Shown piece after piece: positions 25,860 to 34,979 of a stretch of 56,430 nucleotides of DNA. The position numbers and the translations under genes were made by a program. Within the stretch, counting starts at the first letter, position 1; every line of letters starts with the position of its first letter. The DNA lies in NCBI GenBank assembly GCA_947476145.1, contig CANJPH010000013.1, forward strand, positions 1-56,430. Direction: 5' to 3'. This DNA comes from Bacteroidota bacterium (GTDB taxonomy: Bacteria > Bacteroidota > Bacteroidia > Chitinophagales > Chitinophagaceae). The notes under the pieces were generated by a model. That model worked only from the letters and a program-made list of their open reading frames with translations, had not been told where the DNA came from and ran no database searches.

Positions 25860-27176
25860 ATGTTGTATCATTTATTTTCGTGGTTGGATAAAAACTTTCA
25901 TGTACCAGGACTTGGTGTATTTCAGTTCTTGACCTCTCGAATTGCAATGGCAATTTTATTGTCTTTATTTATTGCAACCGTTTTTGGTAAGAAACTTATT
26001 TTGTTTTTACAGAAAAAACAAATTGGCGAAACGGTAAGAGAATTAGGATTGGCAGGGGAGCAACAAAAAAAGGGTACCCCAACCATGGGGGGCATTATTA
26101 TATTATTAAGCGTACTAATTCCAACATTATTATTTGCCAATTTGGATAAAGTATATATCCGATTAATGATTTTATGTACGATTTGGTTAGGCGTGATTGG
26201 TTTTATAGATGATTATTTTAAAATTAGAGCCCGTAAGGAAGCGTTAAGTAAAGGGGAGACCTATAAGAAGCAAAATAGTGATGGATTGGCAGGTATCTCA
26301 AAAATTATTGGTCAAGTGGGTTTGGGCATTATTATTGGAGTGACCTTATATTTTAGCAACGCGGTTACTGTGGAAAGAGAGATTATTTCAAATACTGCTG
26401 TCACAGCAACATTGCAAAAAGGAGAGCGCTTTGCAAAGGATTCAAATATTATTGTCAGAACTATAAATGGAGTAGAACGAAGGTTTGTAAAAGTAAAGAC
26501 ACCTATTACAACCATTCCTTTTGTAAAAAATCATGAGTTTAATTATTCTAAATTATTAAGTTGGGCTGGGCCAGGTGCTGAAAAATTTACTTGGATCATA
26601 TACATTTTAGTAGTCACTTTTATTATTACAGCTGTTTCTAATGGCGCTAACATTACCGACGGATTAGACGGTTTGGCTGCAGGAGTAAGTGCGATTATTG
26701 GCGCTGCATTGGGCATATTTGTATATGTGAGTGGTAACTATGTTTTTGCCGACTACTTAAACGTAATGTATATTCCAAATCTAGGTGAGTTGTCCATTTT
26801 TGTGGGTGCCTTTGTTGGAGGGTGTATTGGCTTTTTATGGTACAATGCTTATCCTGCACAGGTGTTTATGGGAGATACTGGAAGTTTAGCGTTGGGTGGT
26901 ATCATCGCCTCTTTAGCCATTATTGTTAGAAAAGAATTATTAATTCCTATTTTCTGTGGTGTGTTTTTAGTAGAAAACTTAAGTGTGATTTTACAAGTAG
27001 GTTATTTTAAATACACTAGAAAGAAATATGGGGAAGGTCGTCGTATATTTTTAATGAGCCCTTTGCATCATCATTATCAAAAAAAGGGATTTCATGAAAG
27101 CAAGATTGCAGTTCGTTTCTGGATTATCACCATTTTGCTTGTAGTTGTTTCCATCTTAACTCTTAAAACGCGATAA
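25860..27176 (+). CDS. mraY: Phospho-N-acetylmuramoyl-pentapeptide-transferase
   Basis: A 438-residue inner-membrane enzyme with about ten spans that links UDP-MurNAc-pentapeptide to undecaprenyl phosphate, giving lipid I. Key residues are in [19 protein letters not shown] (the catalytic DD), [13 protein letters not shown] and [13 protein letters not shown]. It is about 70-80 residues longer than E. coli MraY (360). Much of the excess is a soluble stretch near 175-225 ([10 protein letters not shown] to [12 protein letters not shown]), an insertion seen in Bacteroidota homologs. murD follows after 3 nt. Confidence 0.95.
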   Translation: MLYHLFSWLDKNFHVPGLGVFQFLTSRIAMAILLSLFIATVFGKKLILFLQKKQIGETVRELGLAGEQQKKGTPTMGGIIILLSVLIPTLLFANLDKVYIRLMILCTIWLGVIGFIDDYFKIRARKEALSKGETYKKQNSDGLAGISKIIGQVGLGIIIGVTLYFSNAVTVEREIISNTAVTATLQKGERFAKDSNIIVRTINGVERRFVKVKTPITTIPFVKNHEFNYSKLLSWAGPGAEKFTWIIYILVVTFIITAVSNGANITDGLDGLAAGVSAIIGAALGIFVYVSGNYVFADYLNVMYIPNLGELSIFVGAFVGGCIGFLWYNAYPAQVFMGDTGSLALGGIIASLAIIVRKELLIPIFCGVFLVENLSVILQVGYFKYTRKKYGEGRRIFLMSPLHHHYQKKGFHESKIAVRFWIITILLVVVSILTLKTR

Positions 27177-27179
27177 CCC

Positions 27180-28520
27180 TTGGCAAAGAAATTAGTCATA
27201 TTAGGTGCAGGTGAAAGCGGAATAGGAACTGCTTTATTAGCAAAGCAAAAAGGCTATGATGTATTTGTATCTGATGCTGGTGCTATCAAGCCCAATTTTC
27301 AAAAAGAATTAGAAACGCAACAAATTGAATTTGAATCTGGTTCACATAGTGTTGAAAGAATATTGGAAGCTGACGAAGTAATGAAAAGTCCTGGTATTCC
27401 AGAGAAGAATGAATTGGTAATTGCTATTCGCGCAAAAGGGATACCGGTGATTAGTGAAATTGAATTTGGATATCGTTACAAGGGGAACGCTAAAATTGCT
27501 GCCATTACGGGTAGTAATGGAAAAACAACGACTACCTCCTTGTTGTTTCATATTTGTCAAGTGGCCGAAAAGGATGCAGCCATGGTTGGAAATATTGGGT
27601 TTTCTTTTGCAAGACAAATTGCCCAAGACCCAAAAGCTTTGTATGTGATTGAAGTAAGTTCTTTCCAATTAGATGACATTCATTTTTTCAAGCCCGACAT
27701 TGCTATTTTATTAAATATTACGGAGGACCATTTAGACAGATATAATTATGAATTTGAAAAATATGTGAAGAGCAAATTTAGAATCATTGAAAACCAAACA
27801 GAAACCGATTGTTTTATCTACTGTATCGATGATGAAATTATCGTAAAACACTTAGCACTACTAACCTATAATACTAACCCACTACCATTTTCTATGAAAC
27901 AAGAAGTAAAAAAAGGAGGCTACATCAAAAACGAACAAATGATGTTAAAAATCCAAGAAGAACGTGTGTCTATGAGCATTTATGATTTCGCTTTAAAAGG
28001 GAAACATAATGCCTACAACACAATGGCTGCAAGTATTGCTGCCACGACATTAGGAATTAGAAAAGAAAAAATTCGTGAAGCCGTAAGCAATTTTCACAAC
28101 CTGGAACACAGAATGGAATTTGTTGCAACGGTGCGCGGCGTTGATTTTATCAATGATAGTAAAGCAACCAATGTAAACAGTACCTGGTATGCACTAGAAA
28201 GTATGCAGAAGAAAACTATCCTTGTCCTAGGGGGTATTGATAAAGGAAATGATTACTCCTTAATTGCTGAGTTGGTTAAAGAAAAAGTAAAAGTAATTAT
28301 TTGTATGGGTACAGACAATGCAAAAATTAAAGACTTCTTTAAAGATCTTGTTCCTGTGATTGTTGAAGCAGATAGTGCAAAAAAAGCAGTAACGGAGTCC
28401 TTTAAGTTGGCTGAGAAAGGAGATGTTGTTTTATTAAGTCCAGCTTGTGCAAGTTTTGATTTGTTCAAGAATTATGAAGATAGAGGTCGTCAATTTAAAG
28501 ATTCTGTAAAAGAATTATAA
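27180..28520 (+). CDS. murD: UDP-N-acetylmuramoyl-L-alanine--D-glutamate ligase
   Basis: A 446-residue Mur ligase adding D-glutamate to UDP-MurNAc-L-Ala. N-terminal LVILGAGESGIGTALLA, P-loop GSNGKTTTT at 111-119, LLNITEDHLDRY and FINDSKATNVNSTWYAL. The start must be TTG: the mraY stop TAA lies in the same frame six bases upstream, the conserved glycine-rich motif begins at codon 8, and the next ATG is at codon 69. murD thus has a non-ATG start in an otherwise ATG-started operon. Confidence 0.95.
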   Translation: MAKKLVILGAGESGIGTALLAKQKGYDVFVSDAGAIKPNFQKELETQQIEFESGSHSVERILEADEVMKSPGIPEKNELVIAIRAKGIPVISEIEFGYRYKGNAKIAAITGSNGKTTTTSLLFHICQVAEKDAAMVGNIGFSFARQIAQDPKALYVIEVSSFQLDDIHFFKPDIAILLNITEDHLDRYNYEFEKYVKSKFRIIENQTETDCFIYCIDDEIIVKHLALLTYNTNPLPFSMKQEVKKGGYIKNEQMMLKIQEERVSMSIYDFALKGKHNAYNTMAASIAATTLGIRKEKIREAVSNFHNLEHRMEFVATVRGVDFINDSKATNVNSTWYALESMQKKTILVLGGIDKGNDYSLIAELVKEKVKVIICMGTDNAKIKDFFKDLVPVIVEADSAKKAVTESFKLAEKGDVVLLSPACASFDLFKNYEDRGRQFKDSVKEL

Positions 28521-28522
28521 TC

Positions 28523-29860
28523 ATGCTTAATCAAACTAAGGATAATTTATTTTCTCAAATGCCTTCAATTAGTGGGGTTAAAGAGCATTTGGGACAAAGA
28601 ACCAGAGGTGATAAATACATCTGGGGCTTGTTTATTGTACTTGCACTTGTATCAATACTAGTTGTATACAGTGCAACGGGATCCTTGGCGTATAAATCAT
28701 TGGGTGGAAACACCACAAAGTTATTGATTAGACAATTAGAGTTCACTTTAGTAGGGATCGTAGTTATTTTTGGTTTACATAGGGTTAACTATACTATGTT
28801 TTCAAGAATCGCATCTATCTTATATGCTTTATCTATTCCATTATTAATATACACTTTAATATGGGGGACTAAAATTAATGACGGAAGCAGATGGATAAAA
28901 CTTCCCATTATACATTTAACATTTCAGTCTAGTGATTTAGCCAAATTGGCCTTATTCATGTTTATCTCTAGAACTTTAAGTAAGAAGCAAGCAGTGATCA
29001 AGGATTTTAAAAAAGGGTTTTTGCCAGTGATTATCCCTGTCATGCTTACCTGCCTTTTAATTATGCCTGCAAATTTATCCAATGCATTGCTTACGGGTGC
29101 TTCTTCATTATTATTAATGTTTATAGGGCGTATTAGTTTAAAACATATTGGATTAACTATTTTGGTTGCCATGGTCCCTTTACTTATTATTATAAGTGTG
29201 GCTGTTGCAACACATAAAGCAGGTAAGGCACCAGTAGCTGAAGTGGAAAAGCCAATGGTTGCAGAAAAAAGTAAAATATTTGTTCGTTTTAATACTTGGG
29301 TAAGTCGTGTTCAGGATTTTATTTATCCAAATGAAAAAGAAGCACCTTATCAGGTGCAGCAATCGAAAATTGCGATTGCAAATGGAGGTATTTTTTTTGG
29401 TTTAGGTCCAGGTAATAGCCATCAAAGAAATTTTTTGCCGCAGGCTTACAACGATTTTATTTACTCTATCATTATAGAAGAGTATGGTTTAATAGGAGGG
29501 GCGTTTATCATTTTTGTATACCTCGTTTTTTTATATAGATGTATCAGAATTTTTAGAAAGTGTCCTTATGCTTTTGGTGCATTCTTGGCGCTGGGGTTAA
29601 GCTTTACTTTAATAGTACAAGCCATTGCTAATATGGCTGTGACTGTAGGTTTAGTGCCTGTTACAGGCGTTACACTTCCATTAATTAGCATGGGAGGCAG
29701 TTCCTTTGTATTTACTTGTTGTTCCATTGGAATCATATTAAGTGTAGCAAGAAACGTAGAGCAGTTAGAGGGAAATGCGCCCGAGGAGACAGAGATTGAA
29801 ATACCTGAAGAAGGTGAAGAAAATGAATCCGTTCAAAATTCAATACCCAATCATGCCTAA
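28523..29860 (+). CDS. ftsW: Septal peptidoglycan polymerase FtsW (SEDS family)
   Basis: A 445-residue SEDS glycosyltransferase with about ten membrane spans that polymerises lipid II at the septum together with FtsI. Recognisable segments include GSRWIKLPIIHLTFQSSDLAKLAL in overlapping pieces, LGPGNSHQRNFLPQAYNDFIYSIIIEE split around GPGNS, and the late VTLPLISMGGSS. An acidic Glu-rich cytoplasmic tail (about 420-440) follows. The stop overlaps the murG start by 8 nt. Confidence 0.95.
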   Translation: MLNQTKDNLFSQMPSISGVKEHLGQRTRGDKYIWGLFIVLALVSILVVYSATGSLAYKSLGGNTTKLLIRQLEFTLVGIVVIFGLHRVNYTMFSRIASILYALSIPLLIYTLIWGTKINDGSRWIKLPIIHLTFQSSDLAKLALFMFISRTLSKKQAVIKDFKKGFLPVIIPVMLTCLLIMPANLSNALLTGASSLLLMFIGRISLKHIGLTILVAMVPLLIIISVAVATHKAGKAPVAEVEKPMVAEKSKIFVRFNTWVSRVQDFIYPNEKEAPYQVQQSKIAIANGGIFFGLGPGNSHQRNFLPQAYNDFIYSIIIEEYGLIGGAFIIFVYLVFLYRCIRIFRKCPYAFGAFLALGLSFTLIVQAIANMAVTVGLVPVTGVTLPLISMGGSSFVFTCCSIGIILSVARNVEQLEGNAPEETEIEIPEEGEENESVQNSIPNHA

Positions 29861-30956
29861 AAAATTGCGCATCATTATTGCTGGAGGTGGAACTGGCGGA
29901 CATATCTTCCCAGCCATTGCTGTTGCGCAAGCGATACAAAAAATGCAGCCGGATGCGGCTATTTTATTTGTGGGGGCAAAGGGTAAAATGGAAATGGAAA
30001 AAGTGCCACAGGCAGGCTATGAAATTATTGGTTTAACCATTGGAGGCTTGAATAGATCAAATTTATTTGCCAATTGGAATTTGCCTTTCAAATTGGCTAA
30101 AAGTTTTTTCCAAGTAAGGAATATATTTGAAAAATTTAAACCCAATGCCGTTTTTGGAGTAGGTGGTTATTCGAGTTTTCCTGTTTTGAAGTTTGCGCAA
30201 ACAAAAAGTATCCCCACATTTATACATGAGTCAAATGCTTTTGCGGGGAAGTCAAATTTGTGGTTAAGTAAAAATGCAACTCAAATATTTACAGGTACAG
30301 AAGGGATGGACGCTTTTTTCCCAGCTGACAAAACGATCGTGACGGGCAATCCAGTGAGAAAAAATATTATTGAAGCGACCATTACTAAAGAAGCAGCCTT
30401 ATTGCAATTTGGATTGTTGCCATCCCGTAAAACGGTGCTTATCATTGGAGGTAGTTTGGGAGCAAGGTCAATTAATCAGTGTATACAAGCTAACCTGCCT
30501 GAATTTGCAGATACCAATATTCAGTTGATATGGCAAACAGGGAAGCAAAATGCAAGTGAATACGCGCGAACGGCAAGCAGCTTTTCCAATGTCTATGTAA
30601 GTTCTTTTATAGATAATATGAGTGCCGCGTATACGGCTGCAGATATTTTGGTAAGTAGGTCTGGTGCAATGGCGGTTGCTGAAATTTGTATCACTGGGAA
30701 GCCTTGTGTGTTTGTTCCTTATCCGCTTGCTGCAGAGGATCATCAAACATATAATGCAATGACTTTAGTGAAAGAGGGTGCAGCATTAATGGTAGCGGAC
30801 AATGCCGTGAATGAAAAACTAATGTCAAATATCATGCAATTGATTCAAGATACAGCGTTGACGGATGCTATTCAAAATAAGATAAAGCATTTTGCAAAAT
30901 TAAATGCTGATACCATGATTGCAGCATCTATTATTAAAAGTGTTCAAGAAAATTAA
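29853..30956 (+). CDS. murG: UDP-GlcNAc:undecaprenyl-PP-MurNAc-pentapeptide GlcNAc transferase
   Basis: A 367-residue GT28 glycosyltransferase at the inner face of the membrane that converts lipid I to lipid II. The N-terminal GGGTGGH is at residues 11-17, GVGGYSSFPVL follows, and the UDP-GlcNAc site has SRSGAMAVAEI and PLAAEDHQTYNA. Longer in-frame starts at 29775 and 29823 would overlap ftsW by up to 86 nt. The ATG at 29853 gives MPKKLRIIIAGGGTGGH with an 8-nt overlap, the usual arrangement. murC follows after 17 nt. Confidence 0.95.
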   Translation: MPKKLRIIIAGGGTGGHIFPAIAVAQAIQKMQPDAAILFVGAKGKMEMEKVPQAGYEIIGLTIGGLNRSNLFANWNLPFKLAKSFFQVRNIFEKFKPNAVFGVGGYSSFPVLKFAQTKSIPTFIHESNAFAGKSNLWLSKNATQIFTGTEGMDAFFPADKTIVTGNPVRKNIIEATITKEAALLQFGLLPSRKTVLIIGGSLGARSINQCIQANLPEFADTNIQLIWQTGKQNASEYARTASSFSNVYVSSFIDNMSAAYTAADILVSRSGAMAVAEICITGKPCVFVPYPLAAEDHQTYNAMTLVKEGAALMVADNAVNEKLMSNIMQLIQDTALTDAIQNKIKHFAKLNADTMIAASIIKSVQEN

Positions 30957-30973
30957 TTTAAATAAGTTATTAT

Positions 30974-32332
30974 ATGAATCCACTTACAAATATTAAACGC
31001 ATTTATTTTATAGGAATAGGAGGTATTGGTATGAGTGCATTGGCAAGATATTTTAATACACAGGGTGTTGCGGTAGCAGGATATGATAAAACCCCTACTG
31101 CGTTAACTGCTGATTTGGAAAAAGAAGGGATAGCAATACATTTTGAAGATGATATACAAAAAATAGACAAGGAAGCTACTGTTATTGTTTATACCCCTGC
31201 TATTCCAGTGGAGCATACCGAATTAAATTATTATAGAGATAACGGATACTTGGTGGTGAAGAGAAGTGACGTATTGAATTGGATTACAGAAAATGCTTTC
31301 ACCATTGCCATAGCGGGAACACACGGAAAAACGACCACCACTTCTATGACAGCTCATATTCTTCGTCATACTGGATTTGGCTGTAATGCTTTTTTAGGCG
31401 GCATTGCGTCTAATTACAATACTAATTTTTGGAGTCATGAAAAAAATGTAGTGGTAGTGGAAGCAGATGAATATGACCGAAGTTTTTTAAAATTAGCACC
31501 CAATATAGCAGTGGTAACCGCGGTAGATCCGGATCATCTTGATATTTATGGCACTGCCGAAGAAGTTTTAAAAGCTTTCGGACAGTTTACAGATAAAATA
31601 AAAGTTGGCGGAACCCTTATTCAAAAAATGGGAACTGAGTTTGACGTGGATAATACTAATAAAAATGTTTTAAGTTATGGATATAATAAAGACAACGCAT
31701 CTTTTCATACGCAAAACTTAAAAGTGGTGAATGGTTCTTATCAATTTGATATTGCACATCCAGCTGGTATCATGAAAGAGGTGGTGTTAAATATGGGGGG
31801 ATTGCATAATGTGGAAAATGCAATAGCTGCAATTGCCATTGGAATAACATTAGGCATTGAAGCGCAAAAAATTAAAGACGCAGTAGCTTCTTTTAGCGGA
31901 GTAAAACGACGCTTTGAGTACAAAGTAAAAACAGCAAATAAGGTGTTGATTGATGATTATGCGCATCATCCCGAAGAATTAAATGCGTTAATAAGTGGCG
32001 TTAGAAGTTTATATCCCAATGAAAAAATGGTATTGATTTTTCAACCTCATTTATACAGTAGAACACAGGATCAGGCGGCTGGATTTATGGAAGTATTGGA
32101 TAAGGCCGATGAAGTAATTCTATTGCCCATTTATCCTGCAAGGGAATTGCCAATAGAGGGGGTAACTAGTGATATGTTATTAAACGGAATGAAATTAGCA
32201 GATAAAAAATTGATGTCAAAAGAAGCATTGTTGGAATGGGCTAAAACCACTTCCAATAAGTTAATCGTGATGGCAGGTGCCGGAGACATTGATGTTTGCA
32301 TTAATCAAGTACAAGCATTATACACCAAATAA
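30974..32332 (+). CDS. murC: UDP-N-acetylmuramate--L-alanine ligase
   Basis: A 452-residue Mur ligase that attaches L-Ala to UDP-MurNAc, the first stem-peptide step. N-terminal YFIGIGGIGMSALARYF, P-loop GTHGKTTTT at 115-123, VVEADEYDRSFL, DPDHLDIYG, and the C-terminal DDYAHHPEEL with FQPHLYSRTQ. All standard. One base separates its stop from the ftsQ start. Confidence 0.97.
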   Translation: MNPLTNIKRIYFIGIGGIGMSALARYFNTQGVAVAGYDKTPTALTADLEKEGIAIHFEDDIQKIDKEATVIVYTPAIPVEHTELNYYRDNGYLVVKRSDVLNWITENAFTIAIAGTHGKTTTTSMTAHILRHTGFGCNAFLGGIASNYNTNFWSHEKNVVVVEADEYDRSFLKLAPNIAVVTAVDPDHLDIYGTAEEVLKAFGQFTDKIKVGGTLIQKMGTEFDVDNTNKNVLSYGYNKDNASFHTQNLKVVNGSYQFDIAHPAGIMKEVVLNMGGLHNVENAIAAIAIGITLGIEAQKIKDAVASFSGVKRRFEYKVKTANKVLIDDYAHHPEELNALISGVRSLYPNEKMVLIFQPHLYSRTQDQAAGFMEVLDKADEVILLPIYPARELPIEGVTSDMLLNGMKLADKKLMSKEALLEWAKTTSNKLIVMAGAGDIDVCINQVQALYTK

Positions 32333-32333
32333 C

Positions 32334-33446
32334 ATGAGTAACTGGAAAAAAATATTGGTAAAAGTATTATGGTCAATGGCTGCCATTGCAATGATTGTAT
32401 TGATTGTATTTGCTTGGCGCGCCAAAGTTGCAAAAAAATGTGCGGGTATTGATATTGTGTTAACAGGTAACGCAGGTAGTTTTATTTTCATGGATGAAAA
32501 GGAGATTTTAAAAATTATTAACGAGCAAGGCATAAAAGTGGGCACCCCCATTAGAGATATTAATTTGTATAAAATTGAACAAATCTTATTGGCTACTAAA
32601 TGGGTTGAAAAAACTACGATCTATGTAGACAATCAACAGCAATTAAAAGTAAATATTGAACAAAGAGTTCCTATTGCAAGGATTTTTACAGCATCTGGAA
32701 ATTCATTTTATATTGATAAAGTGGCGCAGAAGCTTCCGCTTAGACAGCTATCCGTACTTCGGCTCCCCGTTTTTACTGGCTTCCCTTCCGACTTGGATAA
32801 ATTATCAAAACCTGATAGCACTTTGCTTCAAAACATTGTAAAGTTCTCTACTGTGATTCAGAAAGACAGCTTTTTTATCGCGCAAGTTGCACAAGTAAAT
32901 ATTGCACCTAATGGCGATTTTGAAATGATACCCACCTTAGGATCACATACGGTACTAATTGGTTCGGTGGATCAACTGGAAGATAAATTAAATAGACTGT
33001 TTACTTTTTATAAAAAGGTATTGGTTCCTGCTGGGATAAATGCTTATGAGGTATTGGATTTACGTTTCGATAATCAGTTGGTAGCACTTAAAAAAGGGCT
33101 ACAACCCATTCAATATGATGCAGGTTCACTTCCTATTATCAATTTGGCTACGGTTATTAATGACTCTATTCCTCAAATGGATACTACGAAACTGAACAAT
33201 CTCAAAAGCCCGCCTTCACTGAATACAACCTCCGTCAAAAAACTGGACAGTGCAGGTAAAAAAGTGGAAGTGAAAGTGGTGAAAGTGAAGGAGAAAAAAG
33301 AGGCGGCACCTAAAAAAATTGAGAAGGCTGTTCAACCAAAACAAAAAAGTAAAGAAAACAATAAAACAAACAATAAATCGTTAAATAATACGAAGGTGGG
33401 TCCAAGGGCACTTTTGCCTAAAAAGCCGGCTTCCAACAACAACTAA
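32334..33446 (+). CDS. ftsQ: FtsQ-like cell division protein with Lys-rich tail
   Basis: A 370-residue bitopic protein: a short cytoplasmic start, one membrane span (about 10-30), a POTRA-like region beginning near IDIVLTGNAGSFIFMDEKEI, and a beta domain with FYIDKVAQKLPL. FtsQ recruits FtsL and the late divisome. The call rests on topology and position between murC and ftsA. The last 80 or so residues are low-complexity and Lys-rich (KEKKEAAPKKIEKAVQPKQK), unlike the compact proteobacterial protein. An ATG at 32277 would overlap murC and is rejected. Confidence 0.88.
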   Translation: MSNWKKILVKVLWSMAAIAMIVLIVFAWRAKVAKKCAGIDIVLTGNAGSFIFMDEKEILKIINEQGIKVGTPIRDINLYKIEQILLATKWVEKTTIYVDNQQQLKVNIEQRVPIARIFTASGNSFYIDKVAQKLPLRQLSVLRLPVFTGFPSDLDKLSKPDSTLLQNIVKFSTVIQKDSFFIAQVAQVNIAPNGDFEMIPTLGSHTVLIGSVDQLEDKLNRLFTFYKKVLVPAGINAYEVLDLRFDNQLVALKKGLQPIQYDAGSLPIINLATVINDSIPQMDTTKLNNLKSPPSLNTTSVKKLDSAGKKVEVKVVKVKEKKEAAPKKIEKAVQPKQKSKENNKTNNKSLNNTKVGPRALLPKKPASNNN

Positions 33447-33467
33447 ACAACTAAAAAACTATAAAAA

Positions 33468-34877
33468 ATGAGTCAAAACGATAATCCTATCATTGTAGGC
33501 TTAGACATTGGTACTACTAAAATTGCTGCGATTGCAGGACGCAAAAATGAATTTGGCAAATTAGAAATCCTTGGATTTGGACGTGCTAATAGTAATGGAG
33601 TGCAGCACGGTCAAGTTTTAAATATCGACCAAACAATCAAAGCGATACATCAAGCTTTGGAAAATTGTCAAAAAAGCAACCCCGATTTAGAAATCAACGA
33701 AGTGTATGTGGGTATTGCAGGTCACCATATTAAGAGCTTACAAACCCGTGGTGACATTGTTAGACAGGATCCAGAAATGGAAATTAATCCTTCTGAAATT
33801 GAACAATTAATCAACAATCAGCGTAAAACATTTATTCCAGCGGGAGACCAAATTATTGATGTCATTCCACAGGAGTTTTATGTGGACAATAACCCTAATA
33901 TTAAGGAGCCAGTGGGAGTGAATGGTGTTAAAGTGGGTGCTAATTTCCTAATCTTAACGGGGGATAGAAACGCAATTCGTAATATCAATCGCTCCGTAGA
34001 AAGAAGTGGTTTAATCACCAAGGATTTGGTATTACAACCTTTAGCTTCTGCTAGTGCGGTGATGAGTGATATCGACTTAGAAGCCGGTGTGGCGATTTTG
34101 GATATTGGTGGAGGAACAAGTGACCTTGCTGTTTTTTATGATGGCATACTAAAACATACTGCTGTTATTCCTTTTGGTGGTGAAAATATTACACATGATA
34201 TCCGTTTAGGCTTAGGTGTTTTAAAAAGTCAAGCCGAGGCAATGAAGGTTCAATTTGGTAGCGCATTAGCTACAGAAGCGAACGCCAATGCATTTGTAAC
34301 CATTCCTGGTTTAAAAGGAATGCCTGCAAAAGAAATTAGTGTGAAAAGTTTAGCGGGAATTATTCAAGCTAGAATGAGTGAAATATTAGACTTTGTTACT
34401 TATCATTTAAAACAAGTGGGCTTAGATAGTCGTTTGTTAAATGGTGGCATTATTTTAACAGGAGGAGGTTCTCAATTAAAACACTTAATTCAGTTAACGG
34501 AGTACACAACTGGATTAAATGCAAGAATTGGTTTACCTAATGAGCATTTAGCCCCGAATCATATTGATGAGCTGAAAAAGCCAATGTATTCAACTTGTTT
34601 GGGTCTTATCTTAAAAGGATATAATGACTATGAGCGCAACAATAAAGTTTTCCCAGAAAACTATAAAAAGGTGGAAGTGCCAAATTCTTTAAAATTAGAC
34701 AAAAACGCGGTGGAAGAAGTGATCGAAAAAGCAGTAGCAGCGCCTGATACCGATGCAGCTGGGAAGTCGACCGTAGATCCTGATAAAATGAAAAAAAGAT
34801 TAGGTTTCTGGGATCGTTTTAAAGACAATTTGATAGATATTTTTGCGGAAGATGATGACAAAACTTTCCAACAATAA
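33468..34877 (+). CDS. ftsA: Cell division protein FtsA
   Basis: A 469-residue actin-like ATPase that anchors FtsZ to the membrane. VGLDIGTTKIAAIAG opens the fold, the SHS2/1C subdomain follows (VYVGIAGHHIKSL), then AILDIGGGTSDLAVF and GIILTGGGSQL. The C-terminal segment KKRLGFWDRFKDNLIDIF is amphipathic and is the likely membrane-targeting helix; an acidic EDDDKTFQQ ends the protein. ftsZ follows after 102 nt. Confidence 0.96.
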   Translation: MSQNDNPIIVGLDIGTTKIAAIAGRKNEFGKLEILGFGRANSNGVQHGQVLNIDQTIKAIHQALENCQKSNPDLEINEVYVGIAGHHIKSLQTRGDIVRQDPEMEINPSEIEQLINNQRKTFIPAGDQIIDVIPQEFYVDNNPNIKEPVGVNGVKVGANFLILTGDRNAIRNINRSVERSGLITKDLVLQPLASASAVMSDIDLEAGVAILDIGGGTSDLAVFYDGILKHTAVIPFGGENITHDIRLGLGVLKSQAEAMKVQFGSALATEANANAFVTIPGLKGMPAKEISVKSLAGIIQARMSEILDFVTYHLKQVGLDSRLLNGGIILTGGGSQLKHLIQLTEYTTGLNARIGLPNEHLAPNHIDELKKPMYSTCLGLILKGYNDYERNNKVFPENYKKVEVPNSLKLDKNAVEEVIEKAVAAPDTDAAGKSTVDPDKMKKRLGFWDRFKDNLIDIFAEDDDKTFQQ

Positions 34878-34893
34878 TTACCCACATTATGGT

Positions 34894-34920
34894 TATAAAA
34901 TTTCAACCTAAAATTTTATA
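34894..34920. repeat. 10-bp inverted repeat between ftsA and ftsZ
   Basis: TATAAAATTT and AAATTTTATA flank a 7-nt loop in the 102-nt gap ahead of ftsZ. It is pure A/T in the stem, has no following T-run, and could be a weak RNA hairpin or a protein site. The rest of the gap contains short CTAACT repeats and an A-rich leader. Confidence 0.4.
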
Positions 34921-34979
34921 AATAGATTAATTTCGATGATACTAACTACCAACTAACTAACCCATTTAAAAACAAAAGA

